Shown: piece after piece, positions 51,780 through 60,591 of the stretch
Layout of the letters: each line of letters begins with the position of its first letter
Numbering within the stretch: position 1 is the first letter of the stretch
From: an uncultured Dehalococcoidia bacterium
Lineage (GTDB): Bacteria; Chloroflexota; Dehalococcoidia; Lucifugimonadales; JADFKI01
DNA length: 64,000 nt
Assembly: GCA_958295865.1 (NCBI GenBank)
Contig: CATQHF010000005.1
Coordinates: 556,419-620,418 of the forward strand
Reading direction: 5' to 3'
The notes under the pieces: generated by a model
Databases searched by the model: none
The model's input: the letters and a program-made list of their open reading frames with translations, nothing else
Told to the model about the DNA's origin: nothing
Translations under genes and position numbers: made by a program

Positions 51780-52328
51780 TTATTGGGAATCCTCGTCATC
51801 AGCGTCGAAATCGGGCAGAGGCTCGTCGAAGGGTTCGCCGTTGGCTTCATGTTCCAGGCGGCGCTGGTTCCAAGCCTTGATTTTAGCCGAGATCCTCTCA
51901 ATTCTTCTGCCGGCTTCCTTGCGTTCTTCTTCACGGCCCTCTGCAACGCCTTCTTCGCGGCCCTCTTCACGGCCTTCTTCGCGGCCTTCTTCGCGGCCCT
52001 CTTCGCGGCCTTCTTCGCGGCCCTCTTCGCGGCCTTCCTTGCGTCCGGCCTCGAAGCGTCTTCTCAGATAAGGTTCTGCAAGCATGGTCGTCACCTCCGC
52101 CAGAAGAATTATAACAAGTGATACTGCCGCAGCCGTGATGATGTTCGGAGCGGTTCTTTCGCCAATCGCAAGGATGGTATCAACAGCAGTATCGTCAGTT
52201 CTGTGAAATATCTCTTGCCAGGTTATCAGACATACTACGGCTGCTATCTGAGTGGCGAATAGGATGTAGTAGATTACGCCCCAAGGTCTGGATATGCTCC
52301 ATATAGAAACTCTATCAGAATCAGGCAA
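51780..52328 (-). CDS. Two-TM protein with EGRE tetrapeptide-repeat coiled coil
   Basis: 182 residues. Two membrane helices (PWGVIYYILFATQIAAVVCL and APNIITAAAVSLVIILLAEV) are followed by LAEPYLRRRFEAGRKEG and about seven copies of a four-residue unit EGRE encoded by 12-bp repeats, then GVAEGREEERKEAGRR and a tail with IKAWNQRRLEHEANGEP. Its architecture copies that of 27731-28249 without shared sequence. Located between the SCP2-like paralogues. Function unknown. Confidence 0.65.
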   Translation of the reverse strand: MPDSDRVSIWSISRPWGVIYYILFATQIAAVVCLITWQEIFHRTDDTAVDTILAIGERTAPNIITAAAVSLVIILLAEVTTMLAEPYLRRRFEAGRKEGREEGREEGREEGREEGREEGREEGREEGVAEGREEERKEAGRRIERISAKIKAWNQRRLEHEANGEPFDEPLPDFDADDEDSQ

Positions 52329-52411
52329 TGATTTCCTCTGCGCTGTCAGTATTTCCTACACACTCCGGCGCGCTATCCCCTCCTTAACCTTCCCCCAGAG
52401 TGGGAAGAAAG

Positions 52412-52855
52412 TCAATCCGACGGGGCGAAGTGAGTATCTATGCGGGCTGAGGCGTCGAAGAAATACTGGAAGGTCTGATTGTAGCGATAGAAGAAGTCCT
52501 GACGGTACTGGTCGCCGTTCATGGTGAGCGCCAAGCCTTCGTCCCGGCCCATGTCCAGCGTGTTGAGGGTGTGGTCGAGGTCCGCGCCGTCGTTGTCTCT
52601 GATGTTACGCAGCATCTCTTCCCACTCGTCGGGCGGCATGTCGAGGTAGAAGTCGGCTTCGGCGAGATCGGACTCGGCGACCTGCCGCACTTCGTCGCAC
52701 TCCGCGCCCTCAAACACCAGAATGTAGGATTGCGCCGCAACCTTGATGCCCACAGTGGCATCGCACAGACCGCCGCCCGCCTGCTGATAGGATTCGTCGG
52801 CGTTGAATATGTCGCGCACCTGCTGAAACCATTCGACGGATGGGAATTGCGGCAT
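52412..52855 (-). CDS. SCP2-like small protein, paralogue A
   Basis: 147 residues. Begins MPQFPSVEWFQQVRDIF. The core has VGIKVAAQSYILVFEGAECD, then ADFYLDMPPDEWEEMLRNI, a pattern of SCP2-type carriers. It follows the ferritin-like paralogue 2 gene by 3 bases, so the two share a transcript. In related clusters a carrier of this kind could present a lipid or polyketide to the diiron enzyme. That is inference. Confidence 0.65.
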   Translation of the reverse strand: MPQFPSVEWFQQVRDIFNADESYQQAGGGLCDATVGIKVAAQSYILVFEGAECDEVRQVAESDLAEADFYLDMPPDEWEEMLRNIRDNDGADLDHTLNTLDMGRDEGLALTMNGDQYRQDFFYRYNQTFQYFFDASARIDTHFAPSD

Positions 52856-52858
52856 TGG

Positions 52859-53974
52859 CTATACCTCCATGAACTTGGCGAGTCCCGGCGGGAAGCCGGC
52901 CTCGCGCGACACGCCGATGTGCTCCATGTTGGCGAGGTACTGGCGGGCGAAGTCGCCCATCATGCGCTCGTACTGACGCATGCCGCTCCGCGCGCCCTCG
53001 ATGCCGCCGCCGAAGATGATGGCAAGCGCCTCTCTGAGCACAGGGTCATTGAGTTCGCGCTCGAATACGCGCTCGGCGATGTTCATCAGGCGGGAGAAGA
53101 CGAGAGCCTTGTCCGGATTGTGCGATGTGGCATAGCGCAGGTGGGAGAGGCCATAGGCGATATGGCGCGCCTTGTCTTGCAGGCAGCGCGCGAACAGTAC
53201 CTTCTCCGCCGGGTTGTGCGCGAAAAGCTCGCCATAGCGGTAGAGCGTGAAGGTGAAAGTGCCGCGCAGCAGATGGAGCATCACGACCGTTTCGGGCCAG
53301 CCGCCGGTGCTCTCGAGCAGCATGCGATTGACCTCGCCCTTGCCCTCCAGTCCCAGCCCGCCGCCGTTGGAGAGGGCGCGCTTGCGGAACGCCTCGAAGT
53401 GGCGAGCGTTGTCAAACATCTGCGTCGCCAAGAAGAGCTTGACCTCGTGGAAGCCGTAAGATAGCTTCTGCTGCCAGCCACCGATGACCTCTATCTCGAT
53501 GCTGGCGTTCTGCGAAAGCTCGGTGCAGAGCTGGCAGATGGCTGCCTCCACATCGTCGGGCAGGGCGCGAATGGTGTTCCAGGGGACATCAGTCGCAGGC
53601 GCCCAACGGCGCTGGATTGCCTCTTCGTAGAGATCGGCGGCGTTGTCTGCCCAAAGTTCGCGTTTCTCGCGCACCTCAAAGCCGAGCGGCGCGACGCCGG
53701 GGACGGGATAAGCGCCGCGCGGCTTGCGCGTCTGGTCGTCCCAAAAGTCCGGCACATCGCCGTACACGCCGATGTTGAGGGCATCCAAGGTCAGCCCGTT
53801 CTTCGTTGGCTTGGCGCGCGTACCCCATTGCAGGGTATTCCGCATCCATGCCAAGCCGGGCGGGGCGATTTCCACCTCGTCCGCTTCGTCGGCGGCGCGC
53901 TCAGTGGCGCGGGCGGCGGATGCCTGGGCGGTTTGGGCTTGCGCTTGAGTGTCTTCCGGGTTGGTGTCTGTCAT
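52859..53974 (-). CDS. Ferritin-like protein, paralogue 2 (lacks both ExxH glutamates)
   Basis: 371 residues. An Ala/Glu-rich N-terminal ~35 residues precede the same domain plan as paralogue 1: LWADNAADLYEEAIQRRWAP, TDVPW, and two ferritin-type helical repeats. At the metal sites the ExxH motifs are changed: FDNARH (N189 in place of Glu) and QDKARH (K268 in place of Glu), while the histidines H192 and H271 remain. E117/E118 and E160/E162 are kept. It probably cannot bind the full diiron pair and may act as a structural partner of paralogue 1. Three bases from the SCP2-like gene. Confidence 0.75.
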   Translation of the reverse strand: MTDTNPEDTQAQAQTAQASAARATERAADEADEVEIAPPGLAWMRNTLQWGTRAKPTKNGLTLDALNIGVYGDVPDFWDDQTRKPRGAYPVPGVAPLGFEVREKRELWADNAADLYEEAIQRRWAPATDVPWNTIRALPDDVEAAICQLCTELSQNASIEIEVIGGWQQKLSYGFHEVKLFLATQMFDNARHFEAFRKRALSNGGGLGLEGKGEVNRMLLESTGGWPETVVMLHLLRGTFTFTLYRYGELFAHNPAEKVLFARCLQDKARHIAYGLSHLRYATSHNPDKALVFSRLMNIAERVFERELNDPVLREALAIIFGGGIEGARSGMRQYERMMGDFARQYLANMEHIGVSREAGFPPGLAKFMEV

Positions 53975-54090
53975 TGGCAGCGTTCCCTAGTATTAAGTTC
54001 TTTTGACATTTGCGCCATTACGGTGAAAACGGTAATCCAGAATATCAGGGTGTAGGCACTTCTGCATATTTTAGGCTATCTCAAAGCACT

Positions 54091-54118
54091 GGATTCCTGC
54101 TTTCGCAGGAATGACGGG
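54091..54118. repeat. REP-like hairpin, copy 5
   Basis: GGATTCCTGCTTTCGCAGGA then ATGACGGG: the closest match to the consensus palindrome. Confidence 0.75.
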
Positions 54119-54174
54119 TGAGCAACGGCTGCGCTCTTGGCATGCCCCTCCGTTCAAGCCAAGTGGCATGTATC

Positions 54175-54198
54175 GGGGCAACCTGTGGCTGCCCCGAC
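54175..54198 (-). terminator. Possible hairpin after the ferritin-like paralogue 1 gene
   Basis: CGGGGCA and TGCCCCG flank a short loop between the two ferritin-like genes. There is no T-tract, so termination is only possible. Confidence 0.35.
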
Positions 54199-54238
54199 GG
54201 AGGCTAACATCCATGTACAAGATTGCGGGGATTCGGAG

Positions 54239-55336
54239 TTAGCTCCACATGATTTCCATCAGGCGGGGGGAGGCACGGCCGTTTTCAAAGCGCTCGCCGA
54301 AGCCCGCGGAGCGGATGCGCTGGACATACTCTCGCACTTGCCGACGGCGGATCGCCATGAGCTTGCGCGCGCCTTCGTCGTAGCGCTTGACGCCGCCGCC
54401 GAGCAAGATTGCCATCGCCTCGCTGCTCGGGGTGTCGATGGCGGCGGGGTTCTGGTTGCCGGCGAGCAAGCCGCGCTCGCCCTCGTCGAGGTAGCAGTGA
54501 ATCTCTTCGCGGCGATCAGGCTCGGATTCTGATAGGTAGCGCATGTGCATAACGCCGAAGGCTACATGTCGGGATTCGTCCTGCGCGGCGAGTCGGTAGA
54601 TGCGCTTTTCGGCTTCGTTGTACGACATCAACTCGCCCATGCGGAACAGGGTCAGCACCGCGCCCTCGCCGGAGATATGGAGGCGCGAGGACATCTCCGT
54701 GAACTCGCGGGAGAGGTCGATGCTGCCAACGACGCCGCTGGTGGTGATGTCCGGGCGCTGCATAAGCCCGCCGCCGTTGGCGAGGGCGCGCTTTCGGAAT
54801 ACATCCAAGTGGCGCGATTCGTCCATTATCTGGGATAGCAGGAACATGCGCGGCTCGAAGTAGTCGGGACTGGTCGTAGCAACCCAGCGCGCGGGAATGT
54901 CGGCGGCGACGAACTCGACCTCAGTGAGGAAGGTGTCCAGCTGACATTGGGCGCGCTCGATGTCGTCGGGCAGCGGCTTGATGGTGTGCCATGGAATATC
55001 GGTCGCCGAACTCCACTGGCGCTGAAGGGACTCTTCGTATAGGTCTGCCGCGTTGTCCAGCCAGATTTCGGACTTGGTGCGGACGCCGTAGCCGCCGATG
55101 CGATAGGAATCGGGACGCTTTGCCGCGCCGCGCGGCCTGCCGGTCATGTTGTCGGTGGTGTCGGGGGCTTCGCCATAAGAGCCTACCTCTACGCTGGAGA
55201 GCGTCATGCCGCGCTTCTCGTCAGGCATCGCCTTGATGCCCCACTCGCCGCGCGAGTCCAGCCACGACAGATCGAGGTCATAGTCGTCAGCGTACTCTTT
55301 CACGGCTTGCAGCGATTCATTCTGTACGGTGGTCAT
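54239..55336 (-). CDS. Ferritin-like diiron protein, paralogue 1
   Basis: 365 residues. LDNAADLYEESLQRQWSS and TDIPWHTIK open a two-repeat ferritin-like fold. The first repeat has LSQIMDESRHLDVFRKRA (E173, H176), the second AAQDESRHVAFGVMH (E254, H257). With E101/E102 and E139/E141 these give a standard set of diiron ligands. The proteins resemble AurF-type/R2-like oxygenases but the substrate is unknown. Upstream gene of a minus-strand cluster with SCP2-like proteins. Confidence 0.82.
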   Translation of the reverse strand: MTTVQNESLQAVKEYADDYDLDLSWLDSRGEWGIKAMPDEKRGMTLSSVEVGSYGEAPDTTDNMTGRPRGAAKRPDSYRIGGYGVRTKSEIWLDNAADLYEESLQRQWSSATDIPWHTIKPLPDDIERAQCQLDTFLTEVEFVAADIPARWVATTSPDYFEPRMFLLSQIMDESRHLDVFRKRALANGGGLMQRPDITTSGVVGSIDLSREFTEMSSRLHISGEGAVLTLFRMGELMSYNEAEKRIYRLAAQDESRHVAFGVMHMRYLSESEPDRREEIHCYLDEGERGLLAGNQNPAAIDTPSSEAMAILLGGGVKRYDEGARKLMAIRRRQVREYVQRIRSAGFGERFENGRASPRLMEIMWS

Positions 55337-55590
55337 CGTCGCCCTCCTGTGTGTTAGGTAGTCAGTGTGTCAGGCAGTCGGGATTTCAGGGTGTCGGGAT
55401 GTCAAGTTAGCCGATTAGTCTGTAGCCACAATATAATACAGGCGTGGGCGAGGCGCAAGCGATGGCGGGGATAGTTCCACAAGTTCATCACGAACGGAAC
55501 GGGGATCGGAACGAACCTGAAACCCCATGCTCCATTTGTGTTAGCATGTTCTATAACTTTCCTGCGGGAAGACGAAAGGCGAACTGAAAC

Positions 55591-56229
55591 ATGAATATGG
55601 AAAGCGACAACAAAGTCCAGTGGGTCTATGCGTCCGAGAACAATCAGGAGCTCGAAGAACGCTATGACGAATGGGCGAAAGATTACGATGAAGACCTAGA
55701 ATCCGATTTCGGCTATGTGATGCCGCGCGCGGCTGCTAAGGCGTTTGAAGGCTTTGTTTCCAAAGACGCCAAAGTGCTGGATGCCGGCGCGGGCACCGGA
55801 CTGGTCGGGCGCGAACTGCATCGGCTGGGCTATGCGAATCTCGACGCGATGGACATGTCCGGCGGCATGCTCGAAGTGGCGCGCAGCAAGGGCGTCTATG
55901 GCGAACTGCACCAAATGACGATGGGCGGGCCTCTTGGCTTCGACACAAACAGCTACGATGCCGCCATCTGCGTCGGCGTGCTGACGCTGGGACATGCGCC
56001 CGCCCACTCGCTCGACGAACTGGTGCGTATCACCAAGCCGGGCGGCTGCGTCCTGTTCACGCTGCGCCCCGACATCTACGAGCGCAACGGCTTCCGCGAG
56101 CGGCAACGGATGCTGGAGAGCGATGGCAAGTGGGAACTCGCCCATGTCAGCGAAGAGTTCCAAGGACTGCCAAAGGGCGAGCCTGATGTATATTTCCAAG
56201 TCTGGGTTTATAAGGTAAAGCCAAATTAA
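55591..56229 (+). CDS. Class I SAM-dependent methyltransferase (WBSCR27/METTL27-like)
   Basis: 212 residues. Motif I VLDAGAGTGLVGREL, an acidic motif II DAMDMSGGMLEVARSKG, and post-I TNSYDAAICVGVLTLGHAP. The N-terminal RYDEWAKDYDEDLESDFGY is characteristic of this methyltransferase group. Substrate unknown. Starts 42 bases before truD on the same strand. Confidence 0.85.
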   Translation: MNMESDNKVQWVYASENNQELEERYDEWAKDYDEDLESDFGYVMPRAAAKAFEGFVSKDAKVLDAGAGTGLVGRELHRLGYANLDAMDMSGGMLEVARSKGVYGELHQMTMGGPLGFDTNSYDAAICVGVLTLGHAPAHSLDELVRITKPGGCVLFTLRPDIYERNGFRERQRMLESDGKWELAHVSEEFQGLPKGEPDVYFQVWVYKVKPN

Positions 56230-56270
56230 GCGACGCCGCTCACCAGCCATTTCCTCATGGGGAAAGGTCA

Positions 56271-57365
56271 GTGCCTGACATGAGCACAGTCGAAGGGATG
56301 GGCGGTATGCGCCAAGCCGAGCCAAAACCACCCGCGAACCTGCGCTTCTCATGGGACGACCTGCCCGCCGCGACCGCGCATCTGGCGGGGACGGGTGGCG
56401 AACTGCGCGCCGAACTCGACGACTTCATAGTCAGCGAGATTCCGAGCTACCTGCCAAGCGGCGACGGCGCGCATGCTTATGCCCATGTGGAAAAGCGCGG
56501 CTTAACCACGATGGACATCGTATCCGCGCTCGCGCAGCACGGCGTTCCCCGCCGCAGCGTCGGTTACGCCGGACAGAAGGACAAGTACGCCGTTACCCGC
56601 CAGTGGCTGAGCGTGCCTGCCGAACACACTACCGCGCTCGAAGCGCTGGACGCCGTCGACGACGTAACCCTGCTGGAAACATCAAGGCATCGCAACAAGC
56701 TGGGCTTGGGACACCTGCGCGGCAACCGCTTCAGCCTGCGCGTTCGCAATCCGTCCGACGGCTGGCAGCCGCTCGCCGAGGCAATTCTAGCGTGTCTGCG
56801 TCAAGTCGGGCTGCCAAACTACTTTGGGCCGCAGCGATTCGGCTACTTCAACACCAATATAGCCGATGGGCTGCGGCTGATTGGCGGCGAAAAGATGCGC
56901 GGTGACCGCAGGATGCAGCGGTTCTTCGTATCCGCGTTCCAGTCGCACATGTTCAACCTGCTGCTCAAAGCGCGCATCGAACGGGGGCTATTCCCTGCCG
57001 TGCTGTCCGGCGACATGGCGCAGAAGCATGACACCGGCGGCATATTCGTCGTGGAAGACGCCGCCGCCGAGTCGGAGCGCTCGCGCCGCCTGGAGATTAG
57101 CGCCACGCTGCCGATGTTCGGCAAGAAAGTCAGGCTGAGCGGCGGCGATGCGGGCGCTCTTGAGACAGAACTGCTGTCAGAGTTTCGCCTTGAATACCCG
57201 CGCTTCCGCAGCGTACAGGGCGCGCGCCGCATCAGCCGCATACGCTTGGACGACGCGACCCTCACCGCCGCGCCCGACGCCTACATCATTGACTTCACGC
57301 TCCCCAAAGGCGCATACGCCACCGCCCTTATGCGCGAGCTGATGAAGGCGTCGGATGTGCGCTGA
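56271..57365 (+). CDS. truD: tRNA pseudouridine(13) synthase TruD
   Basis: 364 residues from a GTG at 56271 with GGGGAAAGG ahead, or an ATG three codons on. The catalytic motif is GYAGQKDKYAVTRQ, with D104 as the nucleophile. Conserved HRNKLGLGHLRGNRF and PNYFGPQRFGYFN (RNA-binding and the TruD insertion domain start) follow. TruD converts U13 of tRNA-Glu to pseudouridine. Length is normal for bacteria. Confidence 0.95.
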   Translation: MPDMSTVEGMGGMRQAEPKPPANLRFSWDDLPAATAHLAGTGGELRAELDDFIVSEIPSYLPSGDGAHAYAHVEKRGLTTMDIVSALAQHGVPRRSVGYAGQKDKYAVTRQWLSVPAEHTTALEALDAVDDVTLLETSRHRNKLGLGHLRGNRFSLRVRNPSDGWQPLAEAILACLRQVGLPNYFGPQRFGYFNTNIADGLRLIGGEKMRGDRRMQRFFVSAFQSHMFNLLLKARIERGLFPAVLSGDMAQKHDTGGIFVVEDAAAESERSRRLEISATLPMFGKKVRLSGGDAGALETELLSEFRLEYPRFRSVQGARRISRIRLDDATLTAAPDAYIIDFTLPKGAYATALMRELMKASDVR

Positions 57366-57450
57366 TGCCCAATCCGCGCCCCTTTATTTTGCGCGCTATG
57401 CTACAATGCAAGCATACAAGTGGCGCAGACAAAATGAGGTGTACATAATT

Positions 57451-57663
57451 ATGGAAGAGCGAGTAAGCAGGCTGGAAGGTGAACAGTCGGGAATGAGCGC
57501 GCGTCTCAACGATATGAGGACTGACATGAACGCGCGCCTCAATGACATTCGTTCTGACATGAACTTCCGGTTCAACATCATTTTCGGATTATTGATAGCC
57601 ATATTAGGGGTAGGCGTAACCATACTTGGAATAGGTGTAACTATTCTCTTGCAGTTGGTGTAG
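57451..57663 (+). CDS. Small coiled-coil plus TM protein with 11-residue repeats
   Basis: 70 residues from the ATG at 57451. After MEERVSRLEGEQSG comes a tandem 11-residue repeat: ARLNDMRTDMN, ARLNDIRSDMN, then FRFN. A C-terminal membrane helix (GLLIAILGVGVTILGIGVTI) completes it. Similar in plan to the protein at 194-382. Function unknown. Confidence 0.6.
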   Translation: MEERVSRLEGEQSGMSARLNDMRTDMNARLNDIRSDMNFRFNIIFGLLIAILGVGVTILGIGVTILLQLV

Positions 57664-57694
57664 CCGCAGGATAAGCCCTGCGGCAATCCCGCCC

Positions 57695-58744
57695 CTAAAG
57701 CATCGCCTCGTTCAGCGTAACCCCAAAGCCCGGCGCGTCCGACGGCGATATGTAGCCGCCCACCGGCGCAGGCTCATCCAGCCACAGCACATCGCGCTCG
57801 TCGCGGATATGGTCGGCATGATACTCCGCAAGGTCGGCGCAGTCCGAGCCGGCGATGAGATGCAGCCCCCACACCTCCCCGCCCCTGTGCGGCGCGACCG
57901 GCGCTCCCACCCGATTGGCTATCTCCACGATACGCAGCCCTTCCGTAATGCCGCCGCACCAAGTAATATCCGGCTGCCACAGGTCGAGCGCGCCCGCGCG
58001 CGCAATCTGCTCGAAGCCGTGATGCGTGAACTCATGCTCGCCTCCCGCAATCAGCGTCGGCTTCACCGCGTCTATGAGCGCCGCCTGCCCGTCCAAGTCA
58101 TCCGGCGTCAGCACATCCTCGAACCAGTAGAGGTTGTAATCTGCGAGCCGCTTCGCCATTTCCAGCGTAACCTCGCCGTCCCAGGACATATACACATCGA
58201 CCATCACAAGCGCGTCGCCGCCGAGCGCCTCACGCGCATGCTCCGCCGAGCGCGCCGCCGTGTCGTAGTCGGCATCAACCCCCGTCCAACGATGACCGAA
58301 CTTGTTGGCGGTATATCCCAGCTCCCGGTATAGCTCGGCGTCCTCGCCGGTTGCGTATGCGCGGATGCTCCGCTTCGGCGTATCCGTCAGAAGCGCGCAC
58401 ACCGGCACATCTCGCGCCTTGCCCAGCAGGTCGTAGAGCGCGAGGTCTATGCCGGACAGCGCCATTATGCCCAGCCCCTTGCGTCCGTATGGCAGCGACT
58501 CCATATACAGCGCGTCGTATGTCGCCTGAATGTCCGCCACGCTCTCGATTTCGCGCCCGATGATCAGGTCGCGCAAATGCCCGTTCACCACCGCCACGCC
58601 CGCAACGCCGCCGCCGCCATAGCCATAGCCCGTCACGCCCGCATCCGTATCCACCCGCACCACAATCTGCCAGAAATGCGTCCGCCAAGACGGCGCGAGA
58701 TGCCTATACTTCGGATACACAGCCTTCACATCGGTAATCTTCAT
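57695..58744 (-). CDS. Enolase-superfamily acid-sugar dehydratase-like protein
   Basis: 349 residues from the ATG at 58744. Metal ligands D183 (VMVDVYMSWD), E209 (WFEDVLTP) and E236 (GGEHEFTHHG), with H286 in VAPHRGGE and the Lys of ANKFGHRW nearby. The GEHEFT and MSWD features resemble L-rhamnonate/galactonate dehydratase-type members. No sugar-uptake genes lie beside it, so substrate remains open. It differs from the gene at 42723, which uses a KxK/His site. Confidence 0.88.
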   Translation of the reverse strand: MKITDVKAVYPKYRHLAPSWRTHFWQIVVRVDTDAGVTGYGYGGGGVAGVAVVNGHLRDLIIGREIESVADIQATYDALYMESLPYGRKGLGIMALSGIDLALYDLLGKARDVPVCALLTDTPKRSIRAYATGEDAELYRELGYTANKFGHRWTGVDADYDTAARSAEHAREALGGDALVMVDVYMSWDGEVTLEMAKRLADYNLYWFEDVLTPDDLDGQAALIDAVKPTLIAGGEHEFTHHGFEQIARAGALDLWQPDITWCGGITEGLRIVEIANRVGAPVAPHRGGEVWGLHLIAGSDCADLAEYHADHIRDERDVLWLDEPAPVGGYISPSDAPGFGVTLNEAML

Positions 58745-59106
58745 ATCAAACTCCATAGGCTAGATGCTAGTCGTGTGCTAACGGATAGTCGTCCCCCAAT
58801 GCTACTTCGCGGACGCTATCAAGGCAACACATGGCGGCGCTTGGCAACCTGCATAATCATAATCATCCCACATTCGGCAAATCCAATATACTTGATAAGC
58901 GAGGTAGAGTTTCCTTTCAAGTGGCAAACCTTTTCGTCATTCCCGCGCCCTTGTTCCTTCATTCCTGCTTTCGCAGGAATCCGGTGCGATATAGCGACAA
59001 AACCATCTGCAAGGAAACGCTTTCGATAACCGAACCCTGACATCTGCCCTATGACACTCTGTGTTATGATTAACCCCTGCAAAACTGACTCATCGGAGGC
59101 GAAAGC
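58745..59106. other. Intergenic region with REP-like hairpin
   Basis: Only the hairpin at 58961-58980 is recognised; the remainder includes poor matches to promoter elements (TATGAT near 59065). Confidence 0.45.
58961..58980. repeat. REP-like hairpin, copy 6 (perfect palindrome)
   Basis: ATTCCTGC, TTTC, GCAGGAAT: an 8-bp perfect stem with a four-base loop. Confidence 0.75.
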
Positions 59107-59895
59107 ATGGAGCGTGCCGAACAAGAAATCCTTATCGAAACGCGCGGGCGTGTCGGCGTCATTACGCTGAACCGCGCCGACAAGCTCAATGCCCTCACGG
59201 GCGCGACCCAATCGGCGATTCACGAGCAGGTGCGCGCGTGGAACGCCGATGACGCGATAGGCGCGATGGTCATCACCGGCTCGGGGCGCGCATTCTCAGC
59301 CGGCGCCGATGTCGGCGGCTTCGAGGACTTTGTGCGCGGTGAGGCGCGCCAACGACCCGCCACGCCCACCGACGTCGCATGGGTTGACCTCGTGCGTGAA
59401 TCCAAGCCTATCTTGTGCGCGCTGAACGGCCTAGCCGTCGGGCTTGGCATCACGCTATGCCTGCCCTGCGATGTGCGCCTAGCCGCCGAGGACGCCCGCA
59501 TATCCTTTCGCTTCCTACGCATCGGTCTGACGCCGGAGTACGGCAGCACCCACTACCTTGTTAACCTCGTAGGGCTTGGACGCGCGCTCGAGTACATGCT
59601 CACCGGCAAGTTCATCACCGCGCAGGAAGCGAAAGACGCGGGGCTGGTGAACCATGTATGCCCCGCCGAAAGCCTCCTGGACGACGCCGTCGCGCTCGCG
59701 CAAGAGATCGCCGACAACCCCGACTGGCATCTGCTGAAGGTCAAGCGCCTCATCCATGAGAACTACATGGAGAAAGACCTGTCATGGGTACTGCGCCGCG
59801 AGTCCGAGACGCTGCGCGCCGCCCGCTACACCGACGCCCACAAAGAGGCGCTCACCGCATTCCGCGAGCGCCGCCAGCCAAAGTTCCACCAATGA
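59107..59895 (+). CDS. Enoyl-CoA hydratase/isomerase family protein
   Basis: 262 residues with GGAGG before the ATG. GRAFSAGADVGGF and ALNGLAVGLGITLCL build the oxyanion hole; the Glu in LTPEYGSTHYL fits the catalytic position. Full length for the crotonase fold. It overlaps the following gene by 4 bases (ATGA). Its exact reaction among crotonase-family activities is not determined. Confidence 0.92.
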   Translation: MERAEQEILIETRGRVGVITLNRADKLNALTGATQSAIHEQVRAWNADDAIGAMVITGSGRAFSAGADVGGFEDFVRGEARQRPATPTDVAWVDLVRESKPILCALNGLAVGLGITLCLPCDVRLAAEDARISFRFLRIGLTPEYGSTHYLVNLVGLGRALEYMLTGKFITAQEAKDAGLVNHVCPAESLLDDAVALAQEIADNPDWHLLKVKRLIHENYMEKDLSWVLRRESETLRAARYTDAHKEALTAFRERRQPKFHQ

Positions 59896-60569
59896 CCCGA
59901 ATACCCCCGTCAGCCCTCAAGCCAACCATAGGCATACTAGCGCCGACCAACGAAGACGCCCGCGCCTGCGCCGCCGCGATAGAGCGGCTCGATGGGCATG
60001 CGCTGCGAATCGACGCGGCCGACGCCGCGACGCCGGAGCGCGCCCTGCGCCTCATAGACGCCCTAGTATGCTGTGGCGGCGACGCGCGCGAAGCCGACGA
60101 CCAAGTACGACTGCTCCGCGCCGCGCTCGACGATGACCTGCCCATCTACGCCATTGGCGGCGGCATGCTGCTGCTGAACATCGCGCTGGGCGGCAAGCCT
60201 GCCGTATCGGTGGGTGACCACGCCGCCACTGCCGACGATGGCAAAGCGGCATCGGCGTATCACCAGATCTACATCGCGCCCGGCAGCAGATTGGCGGCGG
60301 TAGTCGGCTCCGGCGGATTCGTGCGCGTGAACAGCCGCCACCGCAGCGGCATACGCGAGGCGCACAAGTCGCCATGGCTGCTGGCGTCGGCGTACTCGCT
60401 GGAAGACAGCGTCATCGAGGCGCTCGAAAGCCCGCGCCATCGCTGGGTCATCGGCGTGCAGTTCCGCCCGGAGCGCCGCATGGAACTGCCGCCGCACTTC
60501 GACCGCCTCTTCCAGTCCCTGCTGGAACGCGCCGCCGAGCGCCTGAACGCCGCCAGTTTCCCGCAATAG
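59892..60569 (+). CDS. Class I glutamine-amidotransferase-like protein lacking catalytic Cys and His
   Basis: 225 residues from the ATG at 59892, overlapping the hydratase stop. The fold is that of PuuD-type gamma-glutamyl hydrolases: LPIYAIGGGMLLLNIALGG, then HQIYIAPGSRLAAVVGSGGF, VNSRHRSGI and WVIGVQFRPER. In active enzymes the first segment is GICRGMQ and the last is GVQWHPE; here Gly89 stands in place of the nucleophilic Cys and Arg192 in place of the catalytic His, while E194 remains. Such changes would abolish amidase activity. It may be a binding or regulatory protein made together with the hydratase. Confidence 0.82.
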   Translation: MTRIPPSALKPTIGILAPTNEDARACAAAIERLDGHALRIDAADAATPERALRLIDALVCCGGDAREADDQVRLLRAALDDDLPIYAIGGGMLLLNIALGGKPAVSVGDHAATADDGKAASAYHQIYIAPGSRLAAVVGSGGFVRVNSRHRSGIREAHKSPWLLASAYSLEDSVIEALESPRHRWVIGVQFRPERRMELPPHFDRLFQSLLERAAERLNAASFPQ

Positions 60570-60582
60570 AAACCCTAGTCCA

Positions 60583-60591
60583 TGTTATAAT
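60583..60591 (+). promoter_or_regulatory. Extended -10 promoter, probable gyrA promoter
   Basis: TGTTATAAT is a good extended -10 element, followed by an AT-rich stretch. The -35 region is poor. It lies about 160 bases before the gyrA ATG, in a gap without genes. Confidence 0.45.
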
